64,000 bases of DNA from Leifsonia sp. TF02-11 (GCF_017565305.1 NZ_JAGEKP010000008.1:186001-250000); one strand, 5' to 3'. Positions 15,451 through 23,280 are shown, counted from the first letter of the stretch. Made by a program: numbers and translations. The notes: a model not told the origin generated them from the sequence alone.

Positions 15451-16620
15451 TTACCGCATCGCGCGGTCGTACTGGAGGACGTTCAGGTGGTCGTTCGCGA
15501 GGTCGAGCTGCTCGCGTCGCGACTGCCGCAGCAGCCCGAGTTCGGGGTGCTGGGCGAGGAATTGGCGGATCTTGGCCTGAGCGTCGCGCACGTCGCGGCG
15601 GGCGGCCTGACGGGCCTCCGGGGTGCGCGCGTACTCCAGCTCCCGCTTGGCGAGCCGGATCTCCCGCTCCAGGGTGCGCTGCCGCTGGGTCGCGTTGTAC
15701 GCCGCCTGCAGCTCGTCGGTCCACTCGCGCGGCGCCGGGAGCTGCGTGCGTCCCTCGAAGTACTGGGCCATGTGGTGGCGGCAGTTCGGGTGGAACAGGC
15801 CGGCCGCGGTGGCGTCCGCGATCGACGGATGAATGCCGTCGGGGACGATGCAGAGGACGACGTGCTGCCAGGGCAGGCACAGCGGGCACGGGTGGCCGTC
15901 GTCGTCCACGAACACGAGATTCCCGCCGAGCGACTGCACGACCTGCAGCCGGGACGCGTTGTACGCCCGCTGCGACGCGGTGCGCACCGCCATCTCGACG
16001 TAGGAGGAGAGCGCCCAATCGCGACCCGACTTGTCCGTGAACCCGGTGATGCCTCGGCGCATGAACTCGCGCCACGCCTTCGCCTGCGTCTGCTCGGACG
16101 TGTGCCCGATGGGGAGCACCTGACCGGCGGCGCCGGCCGGGGCGATGACCTTGTACAGGTCGTCGTCGAGACGCGTGAGTCGGTAGCGGACGTCGGCGAG
16201 CTCGCTGTCGATGTCGTCGCGGATCGCGATGGCCGCGCGGATGCCGTGCAGCTGGTACGGGTCGAAGCCAGGGTTGAAATCCGGCGGCAGGAAGCCCCCG
16301 TGCGAACCACCCGAACCGCCGCGACCACCCGAACCGCCGGCGCCGCGTCGTGGTGGTCCTACGGCCTCGATCGCGGACCCTCTGACCATCGCACCGGTAA
16401 GCGCGGGCGTCTCGCGCGACAGCCGGTTCACGACTTCGAGCGCCATGCGGTGGATGCGGGCGCGCACGGTGTCCGCGGACAGGGCGCCGGTGAGGAAGCC
16501 GCGCGCGAGGGACGCCATCCCGCCGAGCAGAGCGGACTCGGCCCACAGGTACAGGGCGATGAGCGCCGCCTCCGCTTGCCGCCCCGTCGGGGGCTGCTGC
16601 GGCTGCGGGTCGCTCATCAT
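15451..16620 (-). CDS. MuF-like minor capsid protein (Phage_min_cap2 type)
   Basis: 389 residues. N-terminal helical region (about 20-75), a Gly-rich linker near 95-110, then the MuF-type fold with HPCPLCLPWQ and HPNCRHHMAQYF, where Cys/His residues resemble the zinc-binding HxC motif of these proteins. The C-terminus is a basic coiled coil (RTLEREIRLAKRELEYARTP). Such proteins attach to the portal and can be ejected. It overlaps the portal gene stop by 4 bases and is followed by an intrinsic terminator. Confidence 0.8.
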   Translation of the reverse strand: MMSDPQPQQPPTGRQAEAALIALYLWAESALLGGMASLARGFLTGALSADTVRARIHRMALEVVNRLSRETPALTGAMVRGSAIEAVGPPRRGAGGSGGRGGSGGSHGGFLPPDFNPGFDPYQLHGIRAAIAIRDDIDSELADVRYRLTRLDDDLYKVIAPAGAAGQVLPIGHTSEQTQAKAWREFMRRGITGFTDKSGRDWALSSYVEMAVRTASQRAYNASRLQVVQSLGGNLVFVDDDGHPCPLCLPWQHVVLCIVPDGIHPSIADATAAGLFHPNCRHHMAQYFEGRTQLPAPREWTDELQAAYNATQRQRTLEREIRLAKRELEYARTPEARQAARRDVRDAQAKIRQFLAQHPELGLLRQSRREQLDLANDHLNVLQYDRAMR

Positions 16621-18371
16621 CTACCCTTCGGCGGTCCGGGCCTCGGAGCGGGCGCCGCGGTCGGCTGCGGTGCGGCGTCCGGTGTCGGCTGCTGCGGCGG
16701 GATGATCCCCTCCGTGTTCGCGCCCTTGACGCCGTACGAATTCGCGTCGACGCCGCCGGTGTCGGACCCGTTGGCGGCCGTGGCAGCCCACAGGAAACCG
16801 GGCTTGTTCTCGGGCAGCATAGAGTAGTCCTCGCGGATGCGGGTGACCTCGGTGTCGATCTGCTCGTCGTCCCAATCGGGGTGGAGCGCGGCGACGCGCT
16901 CGAAGAGGGAGATCGCCTCGGCGTTCACGAGCGAGAGGATGGTGTCGGCGACGACCTTCGGGTCGATCGTGTCGGCATCCGGCCACTCCACGTCCGGGAG
17001 AGCGTCACCACGACCGGGGCCCTTGAACGCGAACTGGTCGACGTCCATCAGGGCTGCGTACAGGTCGCGGAGCTCGGGGCGGCAGTACATGATCGATGCC
17101 TGGCGGGTCAGCGTGGTCAGGTTCTCGCGGGCGGTGACCTCGGTCGCGGTGACGGCGGTCTCGCCGGCGTCGCCGAACGACTGCGGGGAGAACCCGCACT
17201 CCTCGTACACCTTCGCCAGCAGGTGGGTGACCGTCTGCATGTGCTCCTGCCAGCGGATGTTCGGCTGGAACATCGTGATGAACGACTCGACCGCGCCCTT
17301 CCCACCGTTCGCCTGCGGGTTCATCGAGCCGACCATCTCGCCGGTCTCGACGAAGATCTCCCGGTCGGCGTCGAACGTGCCACCCTGGCCCGGTGCGCCC
17401 GTCTCGATCAGGCCCTTCGGGATGACGATGCGGGCCTTGCCGAGACGGATGTCGCGCATCCACGACGTGTACGCCTCGTCGATCTGGTCGAGGAGGTCTT
17501 CCACACCGTCGAGCCCGGACTTGCCGAGGTCGCGGGCGCCGGGGTCCTTGCGGAGCTTCCCGTTCGGGCGCGCCCACGGCAGGTACGCGGCGGTGAGCTT
17601 CTTCGACCCGGTGGGGATCGCCGAGTCAGCGTCCACGAGGGGCGCGAGGTACGCCGTGTCGGGGTGAGTGTCGAGCGGGACCCGCATGCCGAGGTCCTTC
17701 GAGCTCGTGGCCTCGTACAGCCCGTACTCGATGCGGCCCTTCTCGTGCATCTCGAGCAGCCTGTACGTGTTCTTGCTGCCTTCGAGGGGTGCGAGGTCGG
17801 ACCAGAAGATCACGTTCACCAGGCGACGGCCGCGGAACTTCGGCACGGCCGCGTCAGCCGCGACAGCGACGAGGTACGGGCCGTCCTCGGACACGTCCTT
17901 GTCCCACGCGACCTTCACGAACGAGCCGCCGTGCGCGAACCGCAGCTCGCCGGCCTCCAGAAGGACAGAGTGCGCACGGTCGTCGAGGATCTCGCCGACG
18001 CGCTTCGTCGCCGCGGTCTTGCCCTCAGCGGTGAGGCCCTTGTCGTCCTCGTCGTGGTCATCGTTGTCACCGAAGCGGACGTCGGGCATCTGCGAGAACA
18101 CCACGTTCGCCGCCATGCGCGCGATCGACGACGCGACCGCGACGTGCATCTTGTTCGGACGCTGCGCCGAGCCCTGCGGCGTCGGCGTGCCCCAGAACCA
18201 GCGGCGCACCTGACCCCAGAACGACGTCGACTGGTTCAGCTGAGTCACCGAGTACAGGTAGCCGAGCGCGTCGACATCGTTCGTGTACCAGGCGTCGTAG
18301 CGGGCCATCGCGTCGAGCGCGTGGGTCAGCTGTGCCGGAGGCCACACCTTCTCGGAGTCGGGCAGCGGCAT
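16617..18371 (-). CDS. Portal protein
   Basis: 584 residues, the right size for the dodecameric portal at the capsid vertex. It starts with the usual helical N-terminus (DAMARYDAWYTNDVDALGYL), contains MHVAVASSIARMAANVVFSQ and the central GGSFVKVAWDKDV, and ends in a disordered Pro/Ala-rich tail (PQQPTPDAAPQPTAAPAPRP). Lies between the terminase large subunit and the MuF-like gene. Confidence 0.88.
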   Translation of the reverse strand: MPLPDSEKVWPPAQLTHALDAMARYDAWYTNDVDALGYLYSVTQLNQSTSFWGQVRRWFWGTPTPQGSAQRPNKMHVAVASSIARMAANVVFSQMPDVRFGDNDDHDEDDKGLTAEGKTAATKRVGEILDDRAHSVLLEAGELRFAHGGSFVKVAWDKDVSEDGPYLVAVAADAAVPKFRGRRLVNVIFWSDLAPLEGSKNTYRLLEMHEKGRIEYGLYEATSSKDLGMRVPLDTHPDTAYLAPLVDADSAIPTGSKKLTAAYLPWARPNGKLRKDPGARDLGKSGLDGVEDLLDQIDEAYTSWMRDIRLGKARIVIPKGLIETGAPGQGGTFDADREIFVETGEMVGSMNPQANGGKGAVESFITMFQPNIRWQEHMQTVTHLLAKVYEECGFSPQSFGDAGETAVTATEVTARENLTTLTRQASIMYCRPELRDLYAALMDVDQFAFKGPGRGDALPDVEWPDADTIDPKVVADTILSLVNAEAISLFERVAALHPDWDDEQIDTEVTRIREDYSMLPENKPGFLWAATAANGSDTGGVDANSYGVKGANTEGIIPPQQPTPDAAPQPTAAPAPRPGPPKGR

Positions 18372-18384
18372 CGTCGGCTCCGTT

Positions 18385-19674
18385 CTATGCGGCGAGGAGG
18401 GGACGCCACACGCTCTCCGTGGTGGTGATCGCGTAGCGTCCGGCGTCGAGTGAGTGGTCGGCGACCTTCACGGGCTTGTCGTTGCCCTTCGAGGTCTCCT
18501 TCGGGTCCCAGGAGTAGCCGGGGGCTTCCTGGTTGAACCCGGGGGTCTTCGTGGTCGTGAACAGGTGACCGGAGGACAGCAGCGACGCGACCGTGCCGAT
18601 GCCGTACGACACCGAGTTGTCGGCGTGGCGCACGTTCGTGAGGCCGTCAGCCTGTAGCTGCACCTGGAACGATGCAGCGGCCGGGTCGAGGAACACCCAC
18701 TCGGGCACAAGGTGCGTCGGCTTCGGGAGGTGCTGCGAGCCGAGCCACGCGCGGAGGGCGCCGGAGAGCTGCTCGTTCGTCTTCCTCGCCTGCGCGTGCG
18801 CCGGGTCGTAGCGGTACTCGTCGATCAGGTACAGGTTGGAGCCGGTGCGCTGCCCGAACTTGTCGCGGGTGTCAGCGATGCCCAGCAGGAGCGCGGCGGT
18901 CGCGTTCGTCGTACCGAAGTCGACACCGACCGCGAGCAGCCGGCGCATGACCGGCAGCGACTCCCACGGCACGATGTGCCGGTCGGGGTCCCACATGTCG
19001 TAGATCGCGCCCTCGGCAGCGACCCACTCGCCGAGGATGAAGCGGCGGTACCAGAGGCCGGTGAACTCGCGCTTGATCGAGGCGACGTACTCGGCGGTCA
19101 ACGACGGGTTGTCATCGATGGTGAACTTCCACGACCGCCAGTCCGGCAGGCTGGCGAGCCGGTCGAGGAACTTCCGCTTCAGCCAGTGAGCCGGGTTGTC
19201 CGGGTTCGTCGTCCCGAACAGCTGCGCACCGGGCACCGACATGCGGCCGAGAAGCTGGGTGAACATCTCCTCGGGGATGGTGGTCACCTCATCGACGCAG
19301 GCGCCGGCGACGGTCATCCCTCGGATGACCTTCTCGGACTTCGCGTCGGACGCGCCGAGGATGTGGACGCGGCGGCCGAGGATCGAGACGGTGGGGGCGC
19401 CGTAGTTGCCGATCACCTGGTCAGCGATCGACCCGAAGAGGGAGACGTCTTGCAGCGGGGCGACCATGTTGCGCCACACGCTGTCGCGGGTGCGGCCGAT
19501 CATCACGAGCTCGCCGCCGCGGGGTGCGGTCGCGCAGAAGATCAGCCATCGCAGCAGCGCGGTGATCGTCTTACCGGAGCGGATCGAGCCCTCCCAGATG
19601 CACACGCGCCCGTCGGACTGCCGCATCGAGGTGAGCTGCTTGTCGGACATGGGGAGGTCAGCGACCGCGAGCAC
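18385..19674 (-). CDS. terL: Terminase large subunit
   Basis: 429 residues. Walker A GSIRSGKT at about 29-36, the coupling and Walker B region around GACVDEVTTIPEEMF, the C motif region GTTNPDN, and the C-terminal RNase H-like nuclease starting AVGVDFGTTNATAALLLG with later Asp residues in FLDPAAAS and ADHSLDAGRYAI. It packages DNA into the prohead as an ATP-driven motor and cuts concatemers. The portal follows 13 bases downstream. Confidence 0.93.
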   Translation of the reverse strand: MLAVADLPMSDKQLTSMRQSDGRVCIWEGSIRSGKTITALLRWLIFCATAPRGGELVMIGRTRDSVWRNMVAPLQDVSLFGSIADQVIGNYGAPTVSILGRRVHILGASDAKSEKVIRGMTVAGACVDEVTTIPEEMFTQLLGRMSVPGAQLFGTTNPDNPAHWLKRKFLDRLASLPDWRSWKFTIDDNPSLTAEYVASIKREFTGLWYRRFILGEWVAAEGAIYDMWDPDRHIVPWESLPVMRRLLAVGVDFGTTNATAALLLGIADTRDKFGQRTGSNLYLIDEYRYDPAHAQARKTNEQLSGALRAWLGSQHLPKPTHLVPEWVFLDPAAASFQVQLQADGLTNVRHADNSVSYGIGTVASLLSSGHLFTTTKTPGFNQEAPGYSWDPKETSKGNDKPVKVADHSLDAGRYAITTTESVWRPLLAA

Positions 19675-19693
19675 GACGACCTCCCCGCGGGGA

Positions 19694-19981
19694 CTACTTC
19701 GGTTCGAAGATCGCCCGGTTGGCGCGCATCTGCACGTCTTCGAGCGCGGTCAGTGCGAGCGACTTGTTCCGGCCGTCGGGAACCTGGCGGATGATCTTCG
19801 ATGCGAGCTGTCGGACCTGGAGCGTGAGCTCGGTGACTAGGGCGCGCTGCTCGATCGTGGGCGGGTTGCCCTCGGCGGCGGTGAAGAACCGATCGCGTGC
19901 CTGTTGGCCCGCGGTCACGGCGTCCACGTACTCGGGGATGACGATGGGTTCGGCCTTCGGGCCGGTCATGTTTTCGGACAT
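19694..19981 (-). CDS. Acb2/Tad1 hairpin-like protein, candidate anti-CBASS/Thoeris sponge
   Basis: 95 residues, all helical after residue 20. The C-terminal half carries the signature of the Acb2/Tad1 hairpin family: a helix (VTELTLQVRQLASKIIRQV), then the turn PDGR (68-71), KSLALT (73-78), LEDVQMRANRAIF (80-92); relatives typically read P-GREKSLALTKLEE..WANAAIA. Characterised members (Acb2 in Pseudomonas phages, Tad1) assemble into oligomers that bind cyclic oligonucleotides and thereby silence CBASS or Thoeris. It sits between the terminase subunit genes, inside the late operon. Binding residues cannot be checked without a structure; an alternative is a structural role of the same fold. 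Confidence 0.7.
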   Translation of the reverse strand: MSENMTGPKAEPIVIPEYVDAVTAGQQARDRFFTAAEGNPPTIEQRALVTELTLQVRQLASKIIRQVPDGRNKSLALTALEDVQMRANRAIFEPK

Positions 19982-20123
19982 ACTGGGTGCTGCCTCTTCC
20001 TGGGTTGATGAGACGTACGCGAGCGCCGGCCGTTGTCGCCAGACGCGCTCGCGCCGCCTCCGGTTATCCACAGAGCGGACGCTCAGGGAATCCTCAAGCT
20101 GATGTAACGGGCGATATCAGCGG
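19982..20123. other. 142-bp noncoding gap with inverted repeat and DnaA-box-like sequence
   Basis: This is the longest noncoding gap in the packaging region. It contains a perfect 8-base inverted repeat GCGAGCGC (20019-20026) and GCGCTCGC (20045-20052), then TTATCCACA at 20064-20072, identical to the consensus DnaA box. A second TTATCCACA is at 20149-20157 in the adjacent gene. It could be a cos/pac site (it lies between the terminase subunit genes) or a replication signal; neither is proven. Confidence 0.4.
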
Positions 20124-20408
20124 TTAGTCTGGACGGTCGCTGGACGGGTTATCCACAGCCGCGAGATACGCGCGGAGGCTCTCCAGGTAGGCGTCGAGAG
20201 TCTCCTGCGGCCCCACCGACACCCGGATCGCACAGCCCGAGTCGAGGAGCGCCGGGATGCTGTCACGACCGGTGCCCTTGACGACTCCGCCCGTGGCGTA
20301 CGAGCGCCGACGACGCCTCCGCCACCTGCGGATCAGCACCTGGACCGCGAGAGAGGCGATCACGCCGAGCCCGTAGCCGAGCAGAAGGGACGCCAGGTGG
20401 TAGTTCAT
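20124..20408 (-). CDS. Small membrane protein with tape-measure-like GG motif
   Basis: 94 residues. One membrane segment at about 5-27 (LASLLLGYGLGVIASLAVQV) is followed by eight or more Arg residues (positive-inside anchor), then YATGGVVKGTGRDSIPALLD, the same G-G-x-n-D-x-I-P-A-x-L pattern found at the C-terminus of tape measure proteins, including the one in this prophage (GTDTIPAVLS). ATG 20408 overlaps the terminase small subunit stop by 4 bases, so it belongs to the late operon. Function unknown; the shared motif may bind a common partner. Confidence 0.7.
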   Translation of the reverse strand: MNYHLASLLLGYGLGVIASLAVQVLIRRWRRRRRRSYATGGVVKGTGRDSIPALLDSGCAIRVSVGPQETLDAYLESLRAYLAAVDNPSSDRPD

Positions 20409-20893
20409 TCGCTGGTCTCCTGTCCGATCCCGAGCGCCCGGCCGAGCTGGGCGAGCATGCTCTTCGCGTCGTCCGCACCAGCACCGCTGTTCTCCACGAT
20501 CCGGGACAGCTTGTCGAACGTGATACCCGCCGTCGTGATGATGTTCCGACGCACCTCGACCGGCGCACTGTCGAGCAGCGTCTCGTTGTAGGTGTTGTCC
20601 TTGCCGCCGAAGTTGTACACCAGGTACGGGTCGTCGATCGCGTCGATCATCGCCTCGGCCGCGTTGAGCATCTTCTCCGCGAGCCGGATACGTCCCGCAG
20701 CGAGGTCGACCGTGTGCGCCTTCACCGCAGCCGCGGTCTGAGTCCGGTCGAATACGCGCTTCGTGTCCTTCGCCCACTTCGACACCGTCGACGGTGCGAC
20801 ACCGAGCTCGCGCGCGATCGCGTTGCAGCCGAGGCCCTGGTCGAACAGCTCTTGGGCGCGTTCAGCGTCGAATGTTCGGCCTGCTGCGGTCAT
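20405..20893 (-). CDS. terS: Terminase small subunit
   Basis: 162 residues. N-terminal helix-turn-helix (FDQGLGCNAIARELGVAPST) for recognising the phage packaging site, then a long helical oligomerisation region and a C-terminal segment with LAQLGRALGIGQE. First gene of the late operon, with GAGGTGA upstream of ATG 20893 and a pair of CCGTTTCGG motifs just before it. Works with the large subunit encoded at 18385-19674; the two are separated by the membrane protein and the Acb2-like gene. Confidence 0.8.
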   Translation of the reverse strand: MTAAGRTFDAERAQELFDQGLGCNAIARELGVAPSTVSKWAKDTKRVFDRTQTAAAVKAHTVDLAAGRIRLAEKMLNAAEAMIDAIDDPYLVYNFGGKDNTYNETLLDSAPVEVRRNIITTAGITFDKLSRIVENSGAGADDAKSMLAQLGRALGIGQETSE

Positions 20894-20907
20894 GGTCGGT
20901 CACCTCT

Positions 20908-20941
20908 GCCGTTTCGGCGTGGTCTGTTGCCCGTTTCGGGC
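20908..20941. repeat. Two CCGTTTCGG inverted-repeat motifs upstream of terS
   Basis: GCCGTTTCGGC at 20908-20918 and GCCCGTTTCGGGC at 20929-20941, 22 bases apart, in the gap between terS and the plus-strand zinc-ribbon gene. They could be operator sites for a late regulator acting on the divergent pair, or RNA hairpins. The same core is found twice upstream of the scaffold gene. Confidence 0.6.
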
Positions 20942-20954
20942 CTAGGGTCAGTGC

Positions 20955-21119
20955 ATGTTCATCTGTGGCTTGTGTGGGTCCGCGTGTGATGTTCGGCCGA
21001 TCGAGACGCGTTCGCAGCGTCCGACGCAGTTGGTGCCGTGGCGGTGCCAGAACCCGGAGTGCAAGAACCACGATCCGTTCGAGGTGTCGCTCGGTTGGGC
21101 GACCCGGGTTGACGGCTAG
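20955..21119 (+). CDS. Small zinc-ribbon protein on the opposite strand
   Basis: 54 residues starting MFICGLCGSACDVRP and ending WATRVDG. Cys4, Cys7, Cys31 and Cys36 form a CxxC...CxxxxC zinc ribbon. AGGG lies 7 bases upstream of ATG 20955. It is divergent from terS and lies entirely in the gap between terS and the next minus-strand gene, so it is not a shadow. It may be a transcription regulator of the Ogr/Delta-like size class or a nucleic-acid binding protein; unproven. Confidence 0.6.
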   Translation: MFICGLCGSACDVRPIETRSQRPTQLVPWRCQNPECKNHDPFEVSLGWATRVDG

Positions 21120-21154
21120 AGCTTCCGAGTCTTCCAGCGGAGGTGCCGCGGCGC

Positions 21155-21343
21155 TTACGACGCGTACTTGGTGATGAGGGCTTTCAGCGTCGGGGTGTCG
21201 ACGTTGACGGCGACGGTGAGGCGGACGGTGGTGTCGCCGGTCGGGTTGAGGAATTGGACGTCGAGGGAGCCGGCGTCGAACTGGGTGATGCCGGCGAGGG
21301 CGGCGGCTTCGGCTTCGAAGTCGGGGCCGAGGTTGATCGCCAT
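21155..21343 (-). CDS. Small phage protein of unknown function
   Basis: 62 residues, MAINLGPDFEAEAAALAGI then TVRLTVAVNVDTPTLKALIT. Perfect AGGAGG ribosome site 7 bases upstream of ATG 21343, which decides the start over a longer upstream reading. Short beta-rich protein; placed between the small regulatory genes and terS, and bounded by a terminator upstream at 21475. Confidence 0.65.
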   Translation of the reverse strand: MAINLGPDFEAEAAALAGITQFDAGSLDVQFLNPTGDTTVRLTVAVNVDTPTLKALITKYAS

Positions 21344-21601
21344 TGTGTCCTCCTGCGCTGGTGTGTTCGGCGGCCCGCGCAGGTCAGCCACCGTGGAAAG
21401 GTACACGGCTTGCCGTAGCGGGCTGCCTTCGCCGTTCACGCGACGTGCTGACGCGGGCCGCCGTGCTCATGGGGAAGGCCCGGCCAGGTGGGGGAGCCCG
21501 GCCGGGCCTTCTTGGGTGGAGTTCTCCATCCGACTACATCCATGGTTCCGCTTTTCCCGAATTACTTCGAGCGGGTTCGCGGGACGTTGTGCGGCGTGTC
21601 G
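21344..21601. other. 258-bp gap without a convincing gene
   Basis: Apart from the hairpin at 21475-21510 I see no open frame with a ribosome site or protein-like composition. The part from 21530 to 21580 (CCGCTTTTCCCGAATTACTT region) is the least GC-rich and could hold a minus-strand promoter for the 62-residue gene and late operon, but no clear -35/-10 pair is visible. Confidence 0.4.
21475..21510. terminator. Bidirectional terminator hairpin
   Basis: AAGGCCCGGCC (21475-21485) pairs perfectly with GGCCGGGCCTT (21500-21510) around a 14-base loop, with CTT following on plus. It ends the early minus-strand block whose last gene stops at 21602. Confidence 0.7.
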
Positions 21602-21799
21602 TCACCGGTACTTCGACGTCCCCTTGGGTCTGCCTCGGCGCTGGCGGCCGGCGACGCGCATGAGGTCGATGGAGCGGACCGTGCGCCCCTCGGAGGTCTC
21701 CTCGAAGCGGAGGAGACCCTCGTCCATCCACCGGTAGACGGTCGTCTTCGATCGGCCCGAGGCGGCGACGGCCTCGGCGATTGTGAGCTCGGCCTTCAC
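21602..21799 (-). CDS. Helix-turn-helix (MerR/excisionase-like) DNA-binding protein
   Basis: 65 residues: ELTIAEAVAASGRSKTTVYR forms the helix-turn-helix, then WMDEGLLRFEETSEGRTVRS and a basic tail GRQRRGRPKGTSKYR. This is the winged-helix layout of excisionase and AlpA-type proteins. GTG 21799 is chosen because GGGAGG is 6 bases upstream and it overlaps the preceding stop by 4 bases. As last gene of the early block it may control late transcription or packaging, or be a second Xis; a separate excisionase candidate sits beside the switch at 35811. Confidence 0.65.
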   Translation of the reverse strand: MKAELTIAEAVAASGRSKTTVYRWMDEGLLRFEETSEGRTVRSIDLMRVAGRQRRGRPKGTSKYR

Positions 21800-21909
21800 T
21801 GGGTCCTCCCGAGCGTGCACCAGATGCATGAGATCTCTTGCTGCACCTTGCGGTAGAGCATCGCGGTCACCTGGCGGTCGTTGACTCGGCGGAAGCGTGC
21901 AGCGCTCAT
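21796..21909 (-). CDS. 37-residue phage protein with CxxC
   Basis: MSAARFRRVNDRQVTAMLYR then KVQQEISCIWCTLGRTQ. Good GGGAGG ribosome site before ATG 21909, and 4-base overlaps with genes on both sides, so it is very probably translated. The CIWC motif could bind metal. Function unknown. Confidence 0.6.
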   Translation of the reverse strand: MSAARFRRVNDRQVTAMLYRKVQQEISCIWCTLGRTQ

Positions 21910-22286
21910 CGACGCGCCTCCCTCGCCGCCGCTCGGCGCGACACCCATAGCGCCCAGATCGCCGCTGGGCCGCCGAATCCGACATCGCGCAAGAGGTGGT
22001 TCAGCTCGCGAGAGAAACGTTGCTCGATCAGTTCGTCGAGGTTGTACGCGTCGAGCGCGAGATGCTGCACGTCGCGGGTCGCGTCACGGATTGCGCCATC
22101 GACGAGTTGCCGAGGCATGTCGCGGGTAACCACGAGGTGGCGCGCGATCTCTGGCCCGTAGACGGTTATCTCGCGGGCGCCGTCGACGCCGAGCGCTCGC
22201 TGGTTCGTGACGGTCGCGCCGCCGATGATCTCGCGGGCGACACTCGTCCCGTGATGGTCGACGATGTCAGCTCGCTTCTCGGTCAT
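21906..22286 (-). CDS. Phage protein of unknown function
   Basis: 126 residues with a membrane-like stretch near 105-118 (FGGPAAIWALWVSRRA). The middle (EITVYGPEIARHLVVTRDMP) has mixed alpha/beta character. GAGG lies about 11 bases before ATG 22286; 4-base overlaps on both sides show it is part of the early operon. Confidence 0.65.
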   Translation of the reverse strand: MTEKRADIVDHHGTSVAREIIGGATVTNQRALGVDGAREITVYGPEIARHLVVTRDMPRQLVDGAIRDATRDVQHLALDAYNLDELIEQRFSRELNHLLRDVGFGGPAAIWALWVSRRAAAREARR

Positions 22287-23056
22287 GCTGCTGTTCCTCT
22301 CTGGCCGGCGAGGTCGGCCTCGATCTGTTCGCGGAGCTGGCGGAGGTCGTAGTCGACCATCTGCGGGTCCCAGAGGGCACCGCAGCCGAGGTTCGAGCAC
22401 TGGATGACGATGGGGTCGAGGTGCTCGAGCGGTGGTTTCCAGCGGAGCGACTCGTGGTGGCAGACGCGGCAGCGGACGTGTCGGATGCGGCGCGGTTTCT
22501 GCTCCAGGGGGAATGCGTGTAGCGCGGTCTGGACGGCGGCGACGTAGCGGACGGCTTGCTCGGCGCCGTGGTGCTTCGTGCGGAGCCGGTCGACGGCGGC
22601 CGTGACGTACCGTGTGAGGATGTCGGTCACCCACCAGACGGCCTCGATCGGTGCTTCCGGGTGGAAGCCGTTGTGGTGCGACGCGGTGACGTCCCACTCG
22701 GGCTCGTCGACGCCCCAGTCGACCGAGTACGCGACCGCGACGGCGGCGAGCTGCCGGTACAGGGTGTCGGCCTGCACCCACGACGTCGGGAGGATGACGC
22801 GGGAGCCGGGCGCAGTGCGCACACCGGAGGAGTCGCGGGGGCCGGACTCGATGCTGCGGCAGTGCGAGATCAGGTCAACGGAGACGGCGAGGGCTTCGTC
22901 GAGCTTCGTCGCGCACGAGTAGCAGAGCAGCCCGTGCTCGGCCGGCCGGGGCAGGCAGCCTGGGCACGCGTCGTTCTCGCAGTTCGAGAGGTGCTGGTCG
23001 CGGATCGTGCACGACCGGAGATCTGGGACGTCGTTCGTGATGCAGAGCAGCGTCAT
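22283..23056 (-). CDS. Phage protein with two zinc-ribbon regions
   Basis: 257 residues. N-terminal Cys cluster ENDACPGCLPRP and LLCYSCATKLDEAL, a central helical region, and a C-terminal pair VRCRVCHHESLRW and CSNLGCGALWDP, the latter as a rubredoxin-like knuckle. Such proteins are frequent in actinophage early regions, sometimes annotated as Zn-ribbon or Com-like; their role is unknown. ATG 23056 fixed by overlap with the previous gene and GGAG upstream. Confidence 0.7.
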   Translation of the reverse strand: MTLLCITNDVPDLRSCTIRDQHLSNCENDACPGCLPRPAEHGLLCYSCATKLDEALAVSVDLISHCRSIESGPRDSSGVRTAPGSRVILPTSWVQADTLYRQLAAVAVAYSVDWGVDEPEWDVTASHHNGFHPEAPIEAVWWVTDILTRYVTAAVDRLRTKHHGAEQAVRYVAAVQTALHAFPLEQKPRRIRHVRCRVCHHESLRWKPPLEHLDPIVIQCSNLGCGALWDPQMVDYDLRQLREQIEADLAGQRGTAA

Positions 23057-23280
23057 TCGGTGGTCTCCTCGGTGGTCAGGCGCACAGTGCGCATGTGGTG
23101 GCGGATGCCGGCCGCGAAGGTCCGTGCCTCTTTCGGGACGGTGGCGAGAGCGTCGCCGAGGCATTCGTCGAGCGTCGGGTGCACGTCTTCGAACTCCTCG
23201 ACGGCGTTCAGCAGCGCCCATGCCCAGTCGGGGGCGTCGATCGCCCTAGCCACAGTCGCCTCCGATGTGGATTGCGTCAT
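23053..23280 (-). CDS. Small acidic phage protein of unknown function
   Basis: 75 residues, helical (DAPDWAWALLNAVEEFEDVH, then ARTFAAGIRHHMRTVRLTTE). Its start lies 35 bases inside the end of the upstream gene, longer than the usual 4-base overlap here, and it has no obvious ribosome site of its own, so coupling is likely. Confidence 0.6.
   Translation of the reverse strand: MTQSTSEATVARAIDAPDWAWALLNAVEEFEDVHPTLDECLGDALATVPKEARTFAAGIRHHMRTVRLTTEETTE

Noticed and set aside
15451-16620. MuF-like protein as a polymorphic toxin carrier
   Set aside because: Some MuF proteins carry C-terminal toxin domains, but here the C-terminus is only a basic coiled coil.
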